The notes below the pieces were generated by a model. It saw nothing but the letters and a program-made list of their open reading frames with translations, did no database searches and was not told the DNA's origin. DNA of 64,000 nucleotides, from NCBI RefSeq assembly GCF_029962835.1, contig NC_080588.1, forward strand, positions 66,798,001-66,862,000, given 5' to 3'. A program made the translations under genes and the position numbers. How positions within the stretch are numbered: the stretch's first letter is position 1; each line of letters begins with the position of its first letter. Below are positions 20,903 through 33,136 of the stretch, one piece after another. Origin of the DNA: Magnolia sinica (lineage: Eukaryota > Streptophyta > Magnoliopsida > Magnoliales > Magnoliaceae).

Positions 20903-21630
20903 TGTTAGAAAATAATCTGTTAGATACCGAAAATAGAAAAATAAAATAAAATATGCAATTCATTTCACCAGGCTGAATCACGTATAATAATATGCTGTCC
21001 TTAAAGTGTGATTCGTCCCCTTATCAATTGCTGATGGGTTACAGGCGAATTGCTTCTAGGATAAGACAAGTTTATCTGGATCCGGCGTGCAGCAATTACA
21101 ATGTGTCCACTATGGAACAGTTTAACACAGTAAATCTATTCGGGTAGAATCGGATAGTGAAAATGTTTACAGTATTCTAAAAAAGGAGATCTTGAGTATT
21201 TGACGGGAGAGATGGTGTTGAGATGATTGATTTTGGACCAGAATGGTCCAGTTTATGTAGGCACTAGGTAGTGGACCATTGCTAGGTGACTATTAATAGT
21301 TCAGAACGTTTGAAAAATGTTTGAAGTGCAAAGTGCACCAACTAGCGCCACTACAGCCACACCGCCCACGCCCGTGCCCGTGCCTGAGAGCGCGCACGCG
21401 TGCATGCATGTGTGTGTTCCAGTGCGTAAGAATCTCCATCTCCAAAACATCCAAGTAAGAATACTACCCACAAATCCACATATAAACCCCAAAAACTTTT
21501 CTACCATTTCTGATGTGAAACTAAAATCACACACCGCACTTTTAAATTTGAAATCTCGAAAACCGTTTTAGCGGCAAATTTTCAAAAATTTGAAATTTTG
21601 AATATTTTCAGAAAACCACAAATTTCAACA
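20903..21630. mobile_element. Solo copia-type LTR, 728 bp, absent from copy 2
   Basis: Begins TGTTAGAAAATAATC and ends AAATTTCAACA; termini TGTTR/YAACA are inverted. Flanks are CTACA (20898-20902) and CAACA (21631-21635), a 5-bp target duplication with one change. The paralogous empty site at 54313-54322 reads CTACATATGG. It contains no coding sequence. Confidence 0.85.
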
Positions 21631-21635
21631 CAACA

Positions 21636-23348
21636 TATAGAGACAAGTAACCTATTATTATCAAAATGCTAATATGAGATTTGCTAATTGCAAATGCATG
21701 TTGAAGCCATGTGGGCCATAGTATTAAGGATGAACGGCATGGATGTATCACCGTGGGCAATAGTATCAGGGATGCACGGATCTCCCACCAAATCCACTCC
21801 ATTTTCCTCCCACCAACGGAGGCGAATTGCATCCTACCCCACCTAGTTGGCCACCTAAGTGGCCCCACCATGATGTTTGTGAGAAATCCACTTTGTTCAT
21901 CTATTTTGCAAGCTCATTTTAGAACATGAGATTTTCCAAAAAATGAGACAGATCCAAGATTCACATGACCTAACAAACATTAACTATGGTAATTCATTGT
22001 CAACTATTTTCTTATGGCGTGGTTCACATGATCAGTGGATGTAACTCAATCTTTAAATCATGGCCTTCTATGAAATTTCCAATGAGAATGGACGGAGTGG
22101 ATTTGACACATACTCTGTGGTGGGGCCCCACAGATGGTCAAAGCCCACAACCCTTAATCTAAGACAACCTCAATCGTGGCAACCTTGACTCTTAAGATTT
22201 GACAACCTCAATCATAACATCTTAGACCCTTGACACATGACAACCTCGACTTGATAACCTAGACCCTTAACATATGACAATATTGACCCTGATCCTAACC
22301 CTCAACACTACAAGCATGTCATTTGTGGGGCCCACTGCCAAGTATGTGATAAGGGTTGAGGTTATCAAGTGTTTAAGGGTCTTGGTCATGGTTGTCATGT
22401 GTTAGAGGTTGTGGGGCCATCGTGTGATATGTGTCAAAGTTATTCATCGATTAGATTCAAATTTTAATTTAACGCATTGGGCCAAAGAATAAGTTACATC
22501 CAAAAATTATGTGGCCCCAAAAGGTTTTCAATGGTAGGTTTTCAATCTCACTGCTTTCTATAGTATGGTCCACTTGAGCCTTTGACATGCATCATTTTTG
22601 GGATCATGCCCTAAAATGATATTTCAAATGGATGGATGGCATAGATAAAATAGATATATCATAGTGGACCCTATAGAGCACAGGACTAATCCCTTTTAGG
22701 GTGGTACCCAATCCATGTCATGTCCCATGGAAAGTTCCTACCATTGAAAGCAATGTCGGGCCCTGTCCATCCGTTTTGTCAAGTGGCCCATGCAATGGAA
22801 AATAGTGAAAAGGAATTGCTTATTGTTCAAACCTTCATGGGCTCCAGCGTGATGTTTATATGCAATCCAAACCATTCATAAAGGGGCCCAAATGTTCATA
22901 ATGTCATTACCACTGGGATAAACTGAAATAACAAAAATATTAGCCTGATCCACATCTTCTGCAATCCCATGAATGTTTCAACTGTGGGCATACAATATTT
23001 ATTATTTTCTGTTATGTGAGCCACTTGAGGTTTGGATCAGCCTCATTTTTTGGATCACACCATACAATGATTTAGCAAAACAAGTTGACGGGATGGATTT
23101 ATTACAAACACCATAGTAGGCCTCACAAAGTTTACCCAGTATGCACAGTCGACTTCGCTCCTGCTTTAATGGTCCGAAGGACGCAACACTCTAGGGTCAT
23201 TTTTGTCCCTATAAAATTTTAAAAAGATACTTTGCGCCATGTACCTAATATTTTAGAAACCTTCGACTTTCGTTGCATTTGGTCATACCACAAGGCTACT
23301 TTGGTCAAAATCCCTAACATTATAAGGTGATGATTTGTTCCTTCCACC
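21636..23348. other. Foldback MITEs and former CAD intron 3
   Basis: A foldback element spans about 21710-22140 (GTGGGCAATAGTATCAGGG to GTGGTGGGGCCCC). From 22140 to 22500 a CA-rich stretch repeats the words GACAACCTCAA and TTGACCCTTA in both orientations. Another foldback covers about 22640-23120. The last 40 bases before 23349 match the 3' end of CAD intron 3 in copy A. No gene. Confidence 0.5.
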
Positions 23349-23353
23349 TTTTA

Positions 23354-24016
23354 TGTTATGGAAAAATGTTTTGATTATATATATATAAGGTTTGTTTAAA
23401 AAAATTGGTTTTTTGGTGTTTTGGGAATAGTTTCATATCGGAAAGGAGAAAAGAAAATTTTAACTTTATAGGTAGAGTGTTGAGCACCTTACTATTTGCT
23501 TGGTGAATCCGTGGAGTACTGAGACTTGTGTCGCACATGCACATGCACGAGCTCGAGCTTAGTGCAAGGGCGTGGGCATGTAAGGCAGTATAGGCACTGA
23601 TGGCTAGAGTATTGTGGGTGAGAGGTCTGAGAGAGACCTGTCTACATTATATAGGAGTGAACATTAGCCGTTTAAGAGGCCTGGTGTAACGGTTCATGCA
23701 GTATTAAATTAGACCATGCAAAAACTGCTACATGTGGATAGCCCAACAGTCATAAACGACTAGCCACTAAGTTTAAACGGTTAGCATGCATTTGGTTTTC
23801 CACATACAAAACAATCAGAAACTGACAAGTAATGATTAGTTTCTCACCAACAGTTAAAAAAACAGTCATTTGGAGTAATGACCCTAGACCAAAACATCCA
23901 GTTACACTAGCCTATATAAATAGAGCTTGGATCGCTCATTTCACCATCACCAACCACTCAAATCACTCTCTCATACGGACTAACCAGTAAAAGCTCAAGT
24001 GTTCTCTGATCAAGCC
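23354..24016. mobile_element. LTR in CAD intron 3, copy 1, 3'-truncated
   Basis: Same LTR as the complete one at 57288-58404, with the left flank TTTTA at 23349-23353. It starts TGTTATG, includes GGGAATAGTTTCATATCGG and a TATATAAATAGAGC box near 23911-23926, then stops abruptly against CAD intron 4 sequence, so a deletion removed its 3' part together with exon 4. Confidence 0.7.
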
Positions 24017-24371
24017 AACAGTCCTATAGATATGTGTAATTCAAATATTTGGTGAAGGCTGCGTTTGGCTGCACCAAATATCATGATTCATGATATTTGT
24101 TTGGTGCAATGAACCCCTCCGAAGCTAATAGGTGAGGCATCTACTACTTTTCCTATTGTTCTGATTTTGAAGGGAGGAGGATGTTGGCTGGAAGTTGCAT
24201 TGGAGGAATTAAAGAGAGCCAAGAAATGATTGACTTGGCGGCCAAGCACAACATCACAACGGACATTGAGGTTGTTCCAATGGACTGTGAACATGGCCAA
24301 GGACCGGCTCGCGAAGGCGGAAGTATGATACCGATTCGTCATTGACGTGGGGAACACCTTGAAAGCTCATG

Positions 24372-24751
24372 AAGCGTTGATTTGAATCAGCATCTATGTG
24401 GACCCACCAAGTCATGTGTGTGGTCACATGTTTTAACGTTGCTATGTTGTTGTTGGTTTGAGTCAGCATCTTTACGTTGGTGTACCTGGATTGTTGCTTA
24501 GTACAGAGACTGTTTTTTTTTTTTCTTCGGTTATTGGTATTAAAAGCTATATGAGTATCACATTCTCAGGTACTATGGCATTTTTCGATAATAATGTAGT
24601 TTGAGTGCGGATCTGGTGTTCCCTGACTCTAGGGTTTTCATTAGTCCAGCTCCACCCTAGTGCCACGTAGGAAATTTATTAGCAAATGAAAAAAAAAAAT
24701 CTATCAAAATTACTAATGGAGAGACTGACGGTCGCATCTCTACCACCGCCC
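24372..24751. other. 3' flank of CAD relic C, no gene seen
   Basis: Contains the usual CAD 3' flank words GAATCAGCATCTATG and GTTGGTTTGAGTCAG; beyond that no recognisable feature. Confidence 0.45.
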
Positions 24752-25951
24752 GGACTAGAGTTGGGCATCGGTCCGGTTCGGATTGGATTTGGCCTAACTC
24801 GGTCCGATCCGAAATTCCAATAGTCTGACCCGAACTTGATCCGATCCGACACCGAATCAGGGTCACCTGACTCGGACCAATCCGATGCCTGATTGACTTG
24901 ACCCGAACCAAGTCCGACTCGGTCAAGGAAACCGAGTCGGATCGGGTTGGGTACAATTCGGATCGTTTAATACGGTGTGGTCCACTTCAATCTTCAATAT
25001 ATTGTACTTTTGTTTTCAACGCTTAAAATGATACGTCAAAGTGGATGAACGGGTTAGATAAAACATATACATCAAGGTGGGCCCCACATGACTATGGAAG
25101 AAGTGCCATTTTCTCTAAGTACTTATGTTGATGTGCACTGCATGAAAGTGCAGTGACTATTTTTTAACGTGACTTGCTGTATTGAGGTTAGCAAGTTTTA
25201 TGGGTCTGATGGTGGGTTATGTATTATATCCAAACCGTCCATTCATTTGACGAGCTTGTCTTAAGGCTTGAGACAAAAAATAAGATAATTCTAACTATCA
25301 TGTGGACCACATAAATTGTGTAACGGTGAAAATCATTCTCTGCTGCTATTTGTGGTGTGGTCTGAATGATCTTTGGATATTATTCATTTTTTGGACAATG
25401 CTCTATAATGGTCTCTAAAAATATATAAATGGTGTAGATATAATAAATACATCACTGTGGGGCCCATGTAACTTTGATATCCTTTGAAACGTTCGTACAA
25501 CTCAGAGCTTGAGGAGCGTCAGTGCTCGTCTTGGCATGACACGTAGCTATTACTGGCGCATACCGCCAGCTACATAGGTATGTGCGGTACACCAGCAAAT
25601 CCACTTATCATTGTACACCCTCAACTCCGTTGGGGCCCACCTTGAATGCATGTGATTTATCCATGTCGTCCATTCATTTTTGCAAATCATTTTAGTGGTT
25701 GAACCCAAAATTGATGCATATCCAAAGCTCAAGCGGACCATACCACAGGAAAAAGTAAAAGATTAATAAGAACTACTCTGGATCGGGTAGGATCGGATCA
25801 GGTTGGGTCGGATCAGGGCCAATCCGAACTCAACCCGAAAAGATTTCGAATCTGGATGGGTCTACCCGATCCGCACCGATCCAAACCATCGGTTCAATTC
25901 TGATCGGGTTGGATCCGCCAGATCGGGTTTGTTTTGCCTAGCTCTAGCCCA
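24752..25951. mobile_element. Possible composite MITE with GGTCCGATCC-rich ends
   Basis: Two GC-richer blocks (about 24752-24965 and 25775-25951) made of short GATCGG/CCGATC words lie in opposite orientation. Outer motifs GGACTAGAGTTGGGCATC (left) and the complement of TTGCCTAGCTCTAGCCC (right) match as inverted repeats. The space between holds a foldback MITE at about 25160-25590. Whether the outer pair forms one mobile unit is inference. Confidence 0.4.
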
Positions 25952-25972
25952 GACATTATTGTTCGGGTAGTG

Positions 25973-26390
25973 CTTTGTGGGGTCCACGTGATGTAATTAT
26001 CCACACCGTTCATCATTTTTCTTGGATCATTTTTAGGTATTACCGAAAAACGTGGCAGATCCAAGGATTAAGTGGACCACAAAGTGGGGTTTGAACGTCC
26101 ACCATTAAAAACTTCTTGGGAGCTGGGGAAGTCTCAGATCAAGCTGAAATTTGTTTTTTCACTTCATCCACATCTAAGTGGCCTTATTAATAGGTTGGAT
26201 GGTAAAAAAAACATCACTGGCCCTTAGAAAGGTTTCAACGGTTAGTGTCATTATAACCGTAGATTCCTTTGGTGTGGTCCACTGGATCTGTGGACCTGCC
26301 TAATTTTTAACATCATACCTTAAAATGATATGAGAAATGAGATGAACAGCGTTGATAAAATACTTAACATCACGATGGGCAGTAGACTCT
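25973..26390. mobile_element. Foldback MITE
   Basis: Left arm GTGGGGTCCACGTGATGTAATTATCCACACCG, right arm GATGAACAGCGTTGATAAAATACTTAACATCACG; inner arms GTGGACCACAAAG and TGGTGTGGTCCAC also pair. About 420 bp. Confidence 0.6.
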
Positions 26391-26695
26391 TTCGCGTTTG
26401 AAAGAGAGGGTTGCCCCTCTCTCGGCCCTTCCTAAGTTGGGTTTTCAACTCCCGTTTTTTCCCCTTAAACCTTCCTTTTCTATCAAATTTCATAGATTTG
26501 ATTTTCAAAATGATTCCAGTTTTAGCAATGCTTTCCATCAGATCTTCCTTTAGAAGCAAAATGCCCATTATTCATGGCTCCTCCTTCCTTAATCTCCCTC
26601 CATCTCTCTCTCTCTCATGCCATCTCGAGTACATGTATGGTTATTCACCTCGGAGTTTTGACATTCCTCCCTCGACGATTCACTTCATTTATAGG

Positions 26696-26696
26696 T

Positions 26697-26738
<42 letters not shown>
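26696..26738. repeat. (GT)n microsatellite
   Basis: About 20 GT units. Upstream, 26400-26690, is CT-rich sequence without a supported gene. Confidence 0.9.
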
Positions 26739-26742
<4 letters not shown>

Positions 26743-27084
26743 TATTTTAATTGGCTTCATATACATGCAATGCATATATCAAAGTGGGCTCCAAGGACAC
26801 GTCCCACTCATATCAAAGGATTTGTTGTCCTAATAAATCCCTATCCATGTTATATCCATGATGTCTATCCTTTTTCGGTGATGATTTTAGTACATGAGAA
26901 AACACAGATATAGTCTTGATCAAACACTGTTTTTACCTTTTCAGGTCAATAGAAAATATAAATTTCTTCAAATCATGCACATCATGTGAGGTGAAGGACA
27001 CGTCTCAATCATGACCTCATATAGACATTGAATTAGAAATGGTTATAAATGAATTAAGAAACTCTAATGCATCTAAGGGTAATT

Positions 27085-29483
27085 TAGGCAAGGATGAAAA
27101 TGTATCGAATCAAAAAATTGGTATGAAATTTTAAACAGAGAAAGATATATACGAGTTTTACACAGTTATGGACGGAAAGTCGGTTTTAATGTTCGAATTA
27201 ATACTAGAAGTATATACCGCAAGACGAGAGTAGTGAAAACGAGAAAGTTTGTCTACTCTAGAGAAGGTAAACGATCAATTGATAAATGTAATATAAATAT
27301 GAAGCAACACCGTGATGAAACAAGAACAGGCTGTAAGGCATACATGATTATTAGGTTGGGAGTCAACAATAAATATCAAATTAATAATTTTAATAGTGAT
27401 CATAATCATATACTTGCATCTCTAGAAGAATCACATTTACTAAGATCACAACGAAAACTTTCTTTAGCTCAAGTAATGGTAGCTAATAATTGCGACAGAT
27501 CGGGTATAAAGCCAAAAGCAACATTTGATTTAATGAGCAGACAAGCTGGTGGTTGACAATATGTTGAACATAATATAGTAGATTACAAGAATTACTTACT
27601 GACAAAAAGGATGAATGCAATGAAATAATTTGATGTTGAGGGTCTATTGCAATTTTTCAAAACAAAGCAAGTTAAAGATCCATAGTTCTTTTACTCTATT
27701 CAAATTGATTCTGAAGATTGTATTACCAACATTTTTTGGGCAAATGGAAGAATGATTTTATATTACAATCGTTTTGGTGATGTGATTTGTTTTAACATGA
27801 TGTATAGAACAAATGAGTATAGATGACCATTTGCACAATTTCTTGGTGTTAATCATCATAGACAAACAAATTTTTTTTTGGGGGGGCTGCACTTCTATAC
27901 GATGAAACCATTCTTTCAGATGGTTGTTTAAAACTTTTTGTTATGCAATGTGTGGAAGAACACCTTAAAACATTCTCACAGATCAGGATAAGGTGATGTT
28001 AAGTGTGATTAAAATAGAATTAATAAGAACAATTCACTGTATTTGTGTATAACATATGTTTCAGAATGCATGAAAACACCTAAGCCATTTATTTAATTCT
28101 TCTCAATCTTTTGGCAACGATTTTAGTAAATGTGTCTATGATTTTAATAATGAAGGTGAATTCCACCATGCATGGGAAATAATGATTCAGAAATATGATC
28201 GTACAAATAATATATGGTTGCAACAATTATTCAATGAAAAAGAGAAGTGGCATTAATGTATGGAAAAAATGTATTTTGTGCTGATATGAAAAGCACACAA
28301 TGTTGCGAAAGTTTGAATAAAGAGTTGAAGAGATACTTATATACAAGACAAAATATTCTCAGATTTTTTGAATACTTTAAACGATTAGTGGATGATAAAA
28401 AAAAAAAAAAAAAAAAACATCGAATTAGAACTAAATTTCAAAATGACACAAAGTTCACCAACTGTGTTGTTTCCTATTAATATCTTGGAGCATGCAACTA
28501 GTGTCTACACAACGAGCATTTTTAAATTATTCCAGTCTGAGTATATCAACAGTCTTGGTCAAACTGTTGAAAATCTAGAAGAGTTTAGGATGATAATTAA
28601 ATACCAAGTACGTGAAAGTAAAAAAGCACAGATTCCACATCGTTACCGTGAACTCAACGGATGAGTTTATTGAATGCAATTGTAGAAAGTTTGAATTTAT
28701 TAGTATTTTATTTTCCATATAATAAAAGCAACAAATCATACCGTCACAAGACTGCCAGCGAAATACATCTTAAAGAGGTGAACTAGAGAAGTTGCTTCCA
28801 TTTCCTTTCCGTCAGTTATTAGTGGATGTGGATTGGATGGAGACTTTAAGAAATTGCGTTCACAACATTATAACAACTTGATTTCCAACTTTGTTAAGTT
28901 GTCATCAATAGGTTGTGAAAGTGAAGAGTCAATTCAATATGTTACTAAATACTCAGAATTGATGTATCAAGAATTGCAAAAAATATTTAAAGAAAAAGCA
29001 AAATTAAAAGAACCATCATCGACTGATGATAATTGCGAAAATAACAAGAGTTATAGACAGGTTGATCATGTAATTGCTGATGTTGACAATGCACAGTTGA
29101 AAGAAAAAATCGTTGAAATAAAAAATGAAGCTCATGAAACAAGAATGGAGAATCTCAATGGCTTTAACAAAGAAGATCATGGAATTAAAAGAAAAGGAGC
29201 TGAAATTGATGAAGGTGAAGAAGAAGCTTATAAAATTAAGAGAAATGAGAAATGTCGTGGTAAATGTAGAATTAAGAATTGTTTGAAAAAAGGAAAAATG
29301 AAGAAACGCCAAAAGAAAGTGCAGAAAAATGAACCAACGCTAGACGCTACTATCGAAGATATCAGAAATGCATCAAATCCAATCCATCATCATACATGTA
29401 TTACAAAGGTACATTGTAATGATCTTGAATTAATATATAGAAATTTAAATATATTAGAAGCAATGAAAAAAAAAATCAAATGA
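27085..29483 (+). pseudogene. FAR1/FHY3-related (FRS) pseudogene
   Basis: The FAR1 family derives from MULE transposases and acts as nuclear transcription factors. Here the DNA-binding part reads FVYSREGKRSIDKCNIN, QHRDETRTGCKA and a HNH core within 27233-27556. It is followed by KNYLLTKRMNAMK, the MULE domain pieces FFYSIQIDSEDCITNIFWA and FGDVICFNMMYRTNEY, and PFAQFLGVNHH to about 27870. More fragments occur at 28140-28660, and a C-terminal FAR1-type stretch from about 28760, with a TGA at the KRWTRE position, to the stop at 29483. At least a dozen stops and several shifts break it. The terminal 216-codon frame (28833-29483) is open and lysine-rich. No terminal inverted repeats were found. 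Confidence 0.8.
28833..29483 (+). pseudogene. Open C-terminal part of the FAR1-like pseudogene
   Basis: 216 codons start with GDFKKLRSQHYNNLISNFVKL, like the post-SWIM region of FAR1-related proteins, and go on with a Lys/Glu-rich, probably coiled or disordered tail holding basic clusters. It is the longest open piece of the pseudogene. The upstream zinc-finger SWIM motif is only partly readable (ECNCRKFEF near 28670-28700). Confidence 0.6.
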
Positions 29484-30063
29484 TAATTTTATATTTATTT
29501 GTGAACTTGATTTTGAGTTGTTACTTGTATTAGGGATACAATGGTGTTTGTTTGAATCCCGTGACTACGTACTTTCAATCAGAGTTATTTCATTCCGTCA
29601 TTCAACCACATCAATCCGAGTAGGACCATCTCCAATCCTCAATTCATTTTCCTGATAATTTAAGTTTCACTCAATTACTTGAGGCGAGGAATTGCATTTT
29701 TGGAAAATTTATATAATATATATTTATTCTCTGATATAATAATGATACTAAGTTGGATTCATTGAATGATTAATCTGCAAAATACTATAAATTACGCAGT
29801 ATTCCAGCATCCCGTGGCAGGTTGTAGTGGTAGTTCAACAATTGTAAAAAAATGACAATAACCCTCATGACATATGAATGTTCTAAGACAAATTTATAAT
29901 CTAAATGACATTGATTTTCTACTCCTACTTTCTAATTAAAATAATTGAGTTCCTTTAGATTGCTGCACAATTAGTGGCTTTTTTAGTAACGGTGTCATGT
30001 TAATTCTGCAATTTGTATTCAAAGCTATTTTGTTTTGTACGTTCTCACTACAAGCGAATGGAG

Positions 30064-30113
<50 letters not shown>

Positions 30114-32023
30114 GTTTCTGTCTCTTTTTATTGGTGGAATTAACATGTCTTTGTATTTATGATGTATAGGGGTGTATGTGTCATTTGCAGTAGTGTACGT
30201 TAGAGCACATGATGGTTTAGTTGCTGAAATGATTGGAGATATGGGATTTTAATGGGAATTAGAAGAATTTGAATACCCATTTCGGAATTGAAGTTCTGGG
30301 TCTAGTTGGTTTTCTCATCAGGCCTGTAAGTGGTCTATTTATGTTCTAGAAATGTTGGGAAGAATTTGGTTGCTGCAATGGAAGAAAAATAAAAAAGATG
30401 TGAATTTTATGGGAATTAGAGGATATTCGAGACCCTCTGGTTCAACACTATGAGTCATCCTGTGGTAACACTTGACTCGGACGATCTAGACCCAACTCAA
30501 GGCTGAATGAGTCCATCTGAGTTGTTGAGTCTTTTTGTCCTTGTGTTTGAGGATACTGGTTTTTACAACTATGAGAGGTGGGTCCATAGTTACAAACACC
30601 TATTACTATGTTGCCTCTCACTATGGATGATACACTCCCAAAATCTCCCTAATAGGACCACTGTAACCTTCTGATTGTGACCTACACATGGACAGTTAAT
30701 AAGTGAAATACAGCACCGGTCCACATTGAACTAATAATTAAAAAAAAAAGTTCATATGATTTACACTCCAGAACTTCCCATCTTAAAGTGTTATAGGTGA
30801 TCATTTTTTCCAGAAGAGCCATTGAATGAAGTCAATGCCACCACCATGAAGTTAGTTGCACACATTTCACCAACCCCAAAATGGGCAGGCCTTAAAATTC
30901 ATAGATTTTCTAAGCAGATTTCACTGCTCGAAATACAACTCATGAACATACAGAATTGTCTGGGTGGGCAGCATCCACCACAGTGCTAATAGTTGTTATG
31001 TCCCTTGATTGGATTGTGGTTGCATTCACGCAGAAACATCATAGTTGCATTCTGTAATATAGTAGTTATTTGCTTCCACACTATACATATATACATATAT
31101 ACACAGGTTTTGGCTTTTGGGCATTTGTATACGACATATGTTGGGCTAGGTTCAATATAAATGGATCGAAATAAGCTTATCTTCAGCTTGTCCAACAAGG
31201 TGTAGGATGGTCTGTGGTTCTGGATTAATTTTCTGGTCTAGATTGTGTGGGACTGTCAACCATTCCTCATGGTGATTGGTACTGTTCATATTGCAATTCA
31301 TAGTGTTTGGCTAACATAGGCTGTGGCAATTCTTGTGCGGTTTTTGTATTCTTCGCTTACCATTTTCGGTTCAGATCCTAAATTCAGCAATGATCTGCTT
31401 CTCAGTTACTCTTTCCTTTTGACTTTAGTGTAGGTTTACATTTGTCCAATGTTTTGCATTCAGATGCCATGATCAAGTATTCTTTCTGTTCATTTCATGC
31501 TCAACTTTTGTTGACTTTTCCATGTACTCATCCTGTGAGCTACGCATGTATGTTGAATTTGGATTGTGAGTCATTTCTTTTTTAAGATGCACATTTCTTT
31601 TTGTACAGATGTTTGACACGTGAAAATGTAAGTGCCGAGATGAAGTTACAATGCTTCTCTCTCACTATTCTGGACAGCTTAGGTGGAATGGTATGTATCT
31701 TCTCTCTCACTATCTAGGATTTTGCTTTTTTTCTATTAAGGAAAGAAATTAATGGGCATTTTTTTTTGTCGTTTATGTTCCTGAATGCATTGTTTATGTA
31801 TTGTGGACAAAATCAGACTGGTACAATGGTCAAGTTTACTGAATGCATATAGTAAATGTTGATAGTTTGTAAAAAAATTAGCTGTTCATTTCTTTCATAG
31901 ACATGAGCCTCTTATCTGGGTCACAACTCTAGATGGTATGGTCCATTAGTTGAGTGAATGGAGTGGATAGGAAATGAAATCCTACTCTTGCGAGTAGTCA
32001 TCATGAATGGGAATGTCATGCAG
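29484..32023. other. Lower-repeat stretch, no gene supported
   Basis: AT-rich, with a (CT)n run at about 30067-30112. There are fewer foldback motifs than elsewhere. No recognisable exon was found; short frames have no family resemblance. Confidence 0.4.
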
Positions 32024-32256
32024 GGTGAGATAGGAATGCAGCAAATGGGTTTGAAAGCACGCCTTATGAGCCAAGCACTGCGTAAGATGTCGGGCAATGC
32101 CTCAAAATCTGGTTTTACTCTCATTTTCTTGAATCAAATAAGATATTAAGGTACTTTCTTTCTTTTTTCCTGTTGTGATTAGTTTTCTTTCAAAAACCAG
32201 TAATTTGTTACTCTATTGGATTTGGTAAGATTGGTGTATGTTATGGGAATCCTAAT
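32024..32256 (+). pseudogene. Plastid-type RecA gene fragment (two exons)
   Basis: After an acceptor ATGCAG, 32024-32150 encodes [17 protein letters not shown] and continues to [23 protein letters not shown] in two blocks; this is the strongly conserved central segment of plant plastid RecA (strand-exchange recombinase). An extra T before the donor creates a TAA. After about 80 bp, 32230-32256 reads IGVCYGNP, the next RecA residues, then diverges. No Walker A exon or C-terminal exon was found nearby, so this is a fragment: a relic of a gene or a piece carried by a transposon. Confidence 0.75.
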
Positions 32257-33075
32257 AGACATGCTTATCATTATCTGATTATTTAGGTTGCTCTGACACA
32301 AATTCAGTTGCAATGACTAGCAATTGAATTGACAACATGCCAAAACAGAAACAGGTTTGCAGATGGTAATTACTACTTCATGTGCATAAGGTATAAGTGC
32401 ACAGGATTCAGGTATGCAAGCACAATGGTTTGATTTTCAGATCCATTGCACCGATGACAACCGGATATCAGATCCAATTAGAATTGGACAACAAAGAAGA
32501 AACAGGTCTGGACAGAAATGTATTTCAAGCTGGCATGATACGTTTAATCTTGAACTAGTGAAGATGATTGAATCTGTTTCTCTGATACAGGAAGGATTGG
32601 ATTATCCAAGTTAACCCCTAACAGGTATTATGTGTCATGATGTTGTTTCCTTTCATATTAAGGAAATTATGGATGATACAGGGTTCATGATTCCCTGTTG
32701 AATGCCAATAAAAGATTGGCCTGATAACCACCTGAAGTGTCAAATATTCTTCTACCTTGTCTGCTAAATCCAATGTTTATTGTATTGGAATTGAATAAAA
32801 GATTGGCCTAAACCACCCAAAGACCTTCAAATTCATATGTAGCCTACCTGATTATTGGACTTAGTTTTTTGGGTTCACATGATCATCATGGTGGAATGAA
32901 CCTATTGTATGGATTGAATGTGCTAAACACACCATGAGAGCCTAAAAATGCTTTACGTTGACACTTTTTATGGGAAAATCAAAAGGAAAAAAAAGAAGGT
33001 ATTTTGGCATATTGATTCCCTAAAAGCATATTCTAGTGCTTTGCATAAGCCATTGTTGGTAAAATAAAAATACCT

Positions 33076-33136
<61 letters not shown>

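Larger units (their letters stand above)
17478..24016. repeat. Segmental duplication, copy 1
   Basis: This stretch aligns collinearly and in the same orientation with about 51491-58016. Shared landmarks in order are the AAAAATATTAAAAAT-type A-rich stretch, a MITE pair, the CAD exon 3 relic, the copia RNase H tail with LTR, an ATT repeat, a MITE, and the LTR in CAD intron 3. Differences are a MITE (18042-18554) and solo LTR (20903-21630) present only here, and a LINE present only in the other copy. Scattered substitutions are visible throughout. Confidence 0.85.
19656..24371 (+). pseudogene. CAD relic C: exon 3 end, disrupted intron, exon 5
   Basis: The last 46 nt of exon 3 (GGTGCTGACTCATTC...TATGCAG/GTGAGA) lie at 19656-19701. 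About 4.3 kb of transposable elements fill the former intron 3. Exon 4 and the start of intron 4 are deleted: an LTR is joined to intron 4 near 24016-24028. Exon 5 is 24173-24371 and matches copy B, but a 2-nt deletion at the VPMDYVN position shifts the frame and a CGA to TGA change adds a stop. The 3' flank also matches the other copies. Non-functional. Confidence 0.8.

Noticed and set aside
29016..29312. 98-codon frame on the minus strand, Phe/Ser/Ile-rich
   Set aside because: It is the antisense of the Lys/Glu-rich tail of the FAR1-like pseudogene.
32414..32614. 66-codon frame after the RecA fragment
   Set aside because: It is not RecA sequence and has no recognisable motif; a possible exon scrap, but unsupported.
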